Positions 58,028 through 64,000 of a stretch of DNA of 64,000 nt are shown one piece after another; position 1 is the stretch's first letter, and each line of letters begins with the position of its first letter. Origin of the DNA: Sepiola atlantica (Eukaryota > Mollusca > Cephalopoda > Sepiida > Sepiolidae); the NCBI GenBank assembly GCA_963556195.1, contig OY744521.1, forward strand, positions 134,716,527-134,780,526, in the 5' to 3' direction. Made by a program: the position numbers and the translations under genes. The notes beneath the pieces are model-generated. The model did no database searches and was not told the DNA's origin. It worked only from the letters and a program-made list of their open reading frames with translations.

Positions 58028-58240
58028 AAGCATAAATCTTTTACTATGACCAGATTCGGCATTAAATAACCCGAAAAGAGTTGATATGCCGTAAAACAAA
58101 ACTACCAAACCAAAAACGATGATTAAACATTTGAAGATATAAAGAACTTGAAGCATAAAAACTTTTACTATAATGACCAGATTCGGCATTAAATAACCCA
58201 AAAAGGGTTGATATGCCGTAAAACAAAACTACCAAACCAA
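58028..58240 (+). repeat. Tandem duplication of a 127-bp repeat
   Basis: GACCAGATTCGGCATTAAAT, AACCC and AAAAG(A/G)GTTGATATGCCGTA, then AAACAAAACTACCAAACCA, occurs at 58048 and again at 58175, offset 127 bp and almost identical. Diverged relatives are at 1.17-1.32 and 50.97 kb. The minus-strand frames here (57941-58201, 58062-58349) are repeat translations. Confidence 0.93.
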
Positions 58241-58250
58241 ACCAATATCT

Positions 58251-58292
<42 letters not shown>
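58251..58292. repeat. (TA)n microsatellite
   Basis: About 20 TA dinucleotides directly after the tandem pair. Confidence 0.95.
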
Positions 58293-58293
<1 letters not shown>

Positions 58294-59483
58294 CTTGAAT
58301 TCTGAAAAGCATCACTATATACATGAGACCTTGCACACAAAAAGCTCACATAAATGTTCAGGTGGAGAATTATTACAATATTAAATGTGGTGCATGTTAA
58401 GATTTTGCTGCAGCTTCACGGATCATCTGATCCTTAGAAGTGCATTAATAACATCCTTAGCGTGTTTATCTTTATTCATGTTTGTATTCAAATTCATAAA
58501 CATATTCAGGATTTTATTACACTTCTGATAATTGGATAATCCATGAAACTGCAGTAACACATGAACGAAGTCATCCAATTTTTACTGATACCATTAATGT
58601 AAACATTTATTTAGTTTCTTAGAAAAAAAATCTTGTCATAGTATCATGATGAAATTGTTATGATTAAACGCATAATTCATTTGCTTTCTTCTAGTGTATA
58701 AATCAGCCAATCATTTGTATTCCCTATACTACAAAAAACTACATTTAAGTAAACATTCAGCCCAACCGTCCAACCCAGCCAGCTTGTAAAATGAATGTTA
58801 AACTAAATATTATTTTAAAAGTGTGCATTAGCTAATGTATTAAGACAAAAAAATGCTTATAAAACATTAAATGCCCATAAATAAAATTACAAAAAAACAT
58901 ATATATATATGTTCCGGTTCTGCTGACTCTCCTTGAGAAAGTTCAAGTCTTGCTAGAAACAATCACATCGCACCAATTTCAAACTGGATATAACTTGACA
59001 TTTTATCACTTCTCAATGAAACTGAAAGTCAAGTAGAAATAAAAATGGAAGAAGCGAGTCTTTTCTACCTGGAAATCAAAATCAATTTTTTCATCAAAGA
59101 CATTTTTTTGTCTTCGTGATATTCAAGCCAGCACTTAGAATCGTTTTTTATCTTTTATCTTTAGAACCGCAAAGAATTTCTTTGAAGCGAAGAACAATAA
59201 AATAAAATAAAAATATTAAATAGATTTATTTTTCAGAGATTAAGTTAAAAAGCTTAGAAAGAATGTTTTACATTTGCTCATCATGAAAGAACATTTTCAA
59301 TTTTTACTCTACTTATCAAATTCGAATTTATTTCAAATCTCTGAGTTAATTTTCTTAGAACTATGTCTATTCTCATGCGCGATGAAAATTTCACATTTTC
59401 AATGATTTGTTACCATTTCTTTAATGTGAAAAAGATAAATTAGCCAGTGAATGAAGTTGACTTTAATCATATATGCATGCGTG

Positions 59484-59485
<2 letters not shown>
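58293..59485. other. Unassigned AT-rich DNA
   Basis: Nothing supportable was seen. Confidence 0.45.

Positions 59486-59486
<1 letters not shown>

Positions 59487-59530
<44 letters not shown>
59487..59530. repeat. (TA)n microsatellite
   Basis: About 21 TA dinucleotides. Confidence 0.95.
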
Positions 59531-59538
<8 letters not shown>

Positions 59539-60700
59539 TATATTGCCGATAGTGATAGCATGAGAAAGCTATCATGTAATTGACTCACTTACGTAGTGAT
59601 AAGAGTTAGCTGCATTAACAATGTTATGTCTGTATTTTGTGGTCCCATAAAGAGACGAATCTGTTTTTATTTATTGATTTATATATTTTTAATCTATTGT
59701 TTTTCGCAACATATTAAAGAGATTCGTCCGGCAATTATTTTTACTAACGTTTGTGTGACAGGACTGATACATTCGTCCTGTTAGACAAATGTATGAATTG
59801 TATATAAATCTATACACACATATTGGTGGTGGATTAATGTTTTTATTCTATATAGTTATTTTATATTTGTCTCTTGATTTGACACTAAACATTTTCTTTT
59901 TTCGACGTAGACAGAGAAACATTAATTTTAATTAGACATCTGTCTACTTTGTATTTTTTTACAACTTGTATAACTATTTCAAAACTGCTCTTAAATAGCA
60001 CGTGATCCTGCTTCACCAATCATAGCTTTTGGTGTATCCCAGTACCCTTCACGATTTCACTAAATTATTTATCTCGAAATTACTTCATTTTTCTCTCTAC
60101 CGTTGAATTTAAATGATTTGTATTTCATGACGAATGAAGTATTATTTAAATTATGATAAAAAATAAAATCAGTAAAAAAATGTTTACAAAGAAAAATGTT
60201 CGAATAAAATTATTAATTGCTCTGGTCCGTATTCTTAGACTTTTCTTTTCTTTTTTTTAAGTCTGGCTTCGAAATTATCGTGAAAAATAATCGAAGGAAA
60301 TTAGTTTTAAATATCGATTTTCAAATGTCTACTTCAGACTGTTAGATGAAACATAGACTAATAGTCTGGCGATCTTAAAACCAATGGGTGAACTTTCATT
60401 TATAAAGGGGGATAATCACTTCGATAAAAAGTATTTATTTGCTTAACACGTATTGTAAAATTAATTTGTCGCTGTTATTTCCACCTGAAAAACACAAGCT
60501 ATTGCCTTTGCAATAAATGCGTAAATTGATGTAATTTCTCAAACTGATATTTTGAAAATGTAATCCATTTAAAAGGAAAGGGAAACTTTCGCTTTAGCGT
60601 AAAGGTTTAGCCACTTTTGTCAACAAACCAAAAAAAAAGTGCAGTGCTTTTGGTTCTTGTGGAAGATATTTACTTCAGAAAGTTAGATAGTCAAGTAGGA
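59531..60700. other. Unassigned AT-rich DNA
   Basis: No gene or repeat was supported. Confidence 0.4.
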
Positions 60701-60704
60701 ACTG

Positions 60705-60925
60705 AAGAGGAAGCACACTTTGGCCCACAAAAATGCCTGAACAGCCCCGTCGACTTTTCCCGCTAAGGGCCCCTCAGGCGATTATAAATAATCAACCCCC
60801 TTCTCAGAGAAAGTAAAACCGAGGGACGTTGACCTCCTAGAACTGCATAGAAACATACCTCAGCCCGATAGAGGTAAGGTCAGCAACTCAAAACATAGTC
60901 CAGACTCTGTCGAACTAATTATCGA
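60705..60925 (-). mobile_element. SINE body, copy 3 (same family as the U2-headed SINE)
   Basis: Words shared with the 39.6-kb copy, same orientation: TGCCTGAACAGCCCCGTCGA, CCCGCTAAGGGCCCCTCAGG, CTTCTCAGAGAAAGTAAAAC, GTTGACCTCCTAGAACTGCA. Words shared only with the 31.5-kb copy lie beyond CAGCCCGATA: CCAGACT.TGTCG.ACT and ATTATCGAGAACG against ATTGTCAATGACG. The U2-like head is not visible here. Confidence 0.8.
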
Positions 60926-62040
60926 GAACGTGGTATCTACAAAACTTACTCAGGCTGTGCTTGTGGGGGCTGATTTCGTGTTGACCTGAATTTCCGGATG
61001 TTAAATTTTGAAAGATTTTAAAGCTGAATGAGAAGGACAGAGCATACCCTCAATGAATGGCTGATTTGCTACTCTCTCTCTCTCCTTCCCTCTATGTCTC
61101 TACAATGTTGTCCCGTTCCCCACACGCGCCATATGATAATTTGAAATCTTCCTACGGGTGGAAAGAGTCGAGTCCATAAGTAAACGAAGAAACGTCTGCA
61201 TACACGATGCTCATGTCTTTATCAATTTATCTTCGGGGGAAAAAATCCTTTGAGCTCTTGTGGCCGCTTTTACACGGCTACGTGATTTGTGTACGAATGT
61301 TTCCAACCACTTGTATTGAGCAGTGCATCGGTTGAACGGCCGTGATTTAGCATAGTGTGTGGAAATTCCACGTGGAATAAAATCAAATAGATACATAAAA
61401 AAAATTAAAATCTACTAACTAGCTGATACACACGTCATTGAATGGGGAGACATGCGTACACTTGCTCCCAGCCTCGAACCATGTATCTCTTTTTGATTGT
61501 TTTAATTTTTATTATTTTCAAGTTACAAATCGGCCACCGATATTATTTTAAAACACCTGCACACATAAATAATACTACCATTGAATTCCTTTTAAGTTTG
61601 TTTTTCTTGATAGAGCTTCGTTTTTAATTAAATATCTGGGCAAAGACAAACACGTCGCACATATAGTATAGTTTATATTTGCATAAAGTTTAATTGCTTT
61701 TAATTAAATATAAAACATACTTAATCACTACCGCATACTATATTTATATCAGGTTTGAATTACTCTCTTTTTATACTCCACATATCTCTTGCGGATGTTT
61801 TTTTTTTTAATCTGGAAAGAATAGGGTGATAACCAAAATGCCAATCCTGGAATCGTTAACAAAAATCACTATCCTTTCTGCAACAACCCTATTTGATACA
61901 AATAATTCTCAATATATGCCTAACTTTTTCACAAAATTTTAGTCATGGATATCCAATAGTTTGTTTAATTGTCATTCAATGATAGGCAACACATGTGCAC
62001 ACATGGATACGGCATAGAAAATGAGCTATCACTATGACAC
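60926..62040. other. Unassigned DNA
   Basis: A CT-rich word lies at 61072-61092. Two small open frames (61211-61396 minus, 61442-61627 plus) show no known motif. No gene is called. Confidence 0.4.
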
Positions 62041-62042
62041 AC

Positions 62043-62202
62043 TCATCTTGAGACTATCCTAATTTTGAGTGTGATGGTTGTCTTCAGTTCAGGAATTGTC
62101 TGATGATTGATTTGATAGGTGTTACCCTTGACGTAACCCTACAGAATAAAATCTAGGATGGTATGTTCCAGTGGATGTGAAGTCCATGCAGTATCACACC
62201 CC
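62043..62202 (-). mobile_element. Mariner-type transposase, C-terminal pseudogene fragment
   Basis: On minus one frame reads HPLEHTILDFIL, a stop, then GYVKGNTYQINHQTIPELKT, TI. Mariner-type transposases have PxSPDLxPxDFFLWGYxKxxVY followed by an (I)xxLKxxI helix; the D of this motif is the third catalytic acidic residue. Here the motif's aspartate is kept, the W codon has become TAG, and the frame ends at 62043. No inverted ends could be found around it, so only the 3' part of a transposase gene is left. Its protein segment (catalytic end) is not the part present in the fold-back element at 52.3 kb. Confidence 0.75.
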
Positions 62203-62478
62203 TACTGATGAGGCGATTACTAAAGTGTCACCGCAACCATTCTAAAGGGTTCTTTTAATTGTAAGATATTTCCGGAATCCTGTTAGAACCACCATTTATC
62301 CCACACAAAACATTTTCGTCTCCCCTAAATTACCCCAAACTGCTAAACAACTATGGATGCCATTTGGGGAGAAGTCACTTTGTATTTCGGGTTCAATCTC
62401 TTTACATTTATTAACGGGTCGAGAGGAATCTCAGTAGTACGAATGCATCTTTGGACGAGCACTGCATCTGTCTATCCA
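62203..62478. other. Unassigned DNA, possibly more of the transposon
   Basis: The stretch is upstream of the transposase fragment on its strand and slightly GC-richer. I could not read further transposase motifs in it. Confidence 0.35.
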
Positions 62479-62479
62479 T

Positions 62480-63010
62480 TTATATAATGTTAGGTATGTG
62501 TATGTTTATATATTTCTATTATGGGATTAACTCTTAAACTAATTAACCATTGTGAATTTTGGAAAACTGCTGCCAGACGTAAGGGTGGGTAATATAGGTT
62601 ATGTTTAGTTTAAGTTTTATGCAAAAGAGCTAATAGGGGTGGATGACCTTCGTGAAAATTAGATTCCTTCGATTTTTGTAAAATTTTAACAATGGGTATT
62701 GAACATCAATTAATAAATATTCCTGAAGTTTTAGTTTTTTAGAAGTATTTGAAAACGGGTTTAAGGATAATAATATGGGCAAACTTTCCCATTTGAAAAT
62801 TTGAATATTTCTAGATTTGCATTAATTCTGATCCATCGCAATGAGATAGTATTTAAGCAAGATTCCCTGAATTTCAATTTCTTTTTAAGACTATTTAAGC
62901 TTGAGACTTACATTTTAGACATTTTCTACGAATTAAAATTATGTAATGGATTTTGATCCAAATTGGAATAATGACTCTAGGGATAAAGTTTAGTATCAGT
63001 ATTAGTGATG
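62480..63010 (+). repeat. Repeat family R, copy R4
   Basis: Colinear with R2: GAATTTTGGAAAACTGCTGC, TTTTATGCAAAAGAGCT, CCATTTGAAAATTTGAATAT, TAGATTTGCATTAATTCTGA, GATTCCCTGAATTTCAATTT and ATGTAATGGATTTTGAT. The left edge shares TAGGTATGTGTATGTTTATA with the reverse complement of the right edge of R3. Unlike R1-R3 it has no (TA)n tract at its far end. Confidence 0.85.
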
Positions 63011-64000
63011 GGACGATTTCAATATTTTCCCCGATTCCGATACAATTACTGATTTTGTTCTAAATTCAAGATTCTGATGCAATTACTGATTCAGATTCTT
63101 TTTAATTTCTAAATATTTTATTATAGAGTTATATTTTTTTTTCGGGTTACCGTAAAAAAAATGTAATCTGAATATATTTTCGCAAATGTAAAAGTATTTT
63201 TATGATCTATAAATGTTAGTTTTACTGATTATTTACAATCAATAAACATTTATCATTTTATTATTAGTACCAGCAATAGAAAATTTACTTTTAAATAAAC
63301 AAAAAAAAAACAATTAAAAAAATCGTTGTTGGCATCGGATAAAAGGCACAAATTCTTCCGATATCTCCAAAAGTTCCGATAAATCGTTTCAACACTAATC
63401 TATATCTCTTAATTTTAATCTTCGTAAAAAGGAGATAAAAGTGGCCCAAAACTGTTCTGTACGAGGCATTCATTTTCCCCATCCTGGGATTAGTATTTTT
63501 TGTAATAGATGTATTGGTAATTAGTATATTACCCTACGTACACTAGTACATGAGCTAGTGCGGATCGTCATCTAAGGCCCATGTCTTCTCTCTCCAATAC
63601 ACGCTGTTTATTTAATGAATGAACCACACAACTTCTGAATTTTTCTGGACCCCTGAGGAGCCTCATTTAGTAAAATATTTATTGAACATTCTTTGAGAAA
63701 TCCATTTTCTCTTGAACGTGACTGTAACTGAAAACGGGCGAAAAAGATCTGTATCTTGAACAGATGTTTTCTGCGCTTCTGGCTCGAATCTTTTGGGCGT
63801 TGAATATTTTTTGAGTGGACATCCTGATTAACTACTTAGAAACAACATTCTCACGCGAACAATTGATATTGTTTTATCCATGGGGGACAACACCCCTTTC
63901 CTTACAGGGTGGCAAAATGCACCCTTTTTAGTTGACAGGATTGGGATCTCCCTTCTTAACAGTATGCAATTTAATTAAGGATAACCATCAACCCCTATTT
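63011..64000. other. Unassigned AT-rich DNA
   Basis: GATTCTGATGCAATTACTGA/GATTCCGATACAATTACTGA occurs twice at 63032-63092, about 33 bp apart, a small local duplication. Nothing else is supported to the window end. Confidence 0.4.

Overview
The window looks like non-coding DNA from a large, AT-rich, repeat-dense animal genome. The best guess is a mollusc and most likely a cephalopod. That guess is inference: it rests on Jockey/CR1-type and RTE-type LINE remains, tRNA-derived SINEs, very many long (TA)n tracts and kilobase-scale simple satellites, with no host protein gene recognised. There are no bacterial-type genes, operons or CRISPR arrays. Almost every longer open frame is the translation of a simple repeat or a piece of a decayed transposon.

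Layout. 1-5.1 kb: unique AT-rich DNA, a tRNA-type SINE and a 2-kb minisatellite of about 31-bp units. 6-8 kb: a LINE C-terminal scrap, a TG/TA microsatellite and a copy of an inverted-repeat family. 8-17 kb: mostly unassigned DNA with a decayed Jockey-like fragment at 12.6 kb, SINE pieces at 14.2-14.9 kb and an internal duplication at 15.2-15.8 kb. 17.3-18.8 kb: an RTE-like fragment abutting the best reverse transcriptase remnant in the window. 21.4-23.2 kb: a repeat with internal tandem units, a near-perfect inverted repeat and another LINE 3' end. 25.6-30.05 kb: a 4.4-kb pyrimidine-only-strand satellite made of successive blocks. 30.7-31.06 kb: a long palindrome. 31.5, 39.6 and 60.7 kb: three copies of one SINE body, the middle one beginning with the 5' end of U2 snRNA. 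33.1 kb: a candidate recursive splice site. 33.4-35.4, 41.6 and 62.5 kb: copies of a 0.5-0.65-kb repeat, mostly abutting (TA)n. 37-38, 46.6, 47.9 and 51.2 kb: further LINE scraps. 52.3 kb: a 547-bp fold-back derivative of a mariner-type transposon. 62.0 kb: another mariner-type transposase end.

The parts do not work together as a pathway. The window reads as a record of repeated retrotransposition and DNA-transposon insertion followed by decay and satellite growth. The main things to follow up are the U2-headed SINE, the hammerhead-ribozyme-like core (CTGANGA, a small covarying stem, GAAAC) at the ends of several SINE copies, the recursive splice site, the fold-back mariner, and the strong strand bias of the LINE pieces (all read on +).
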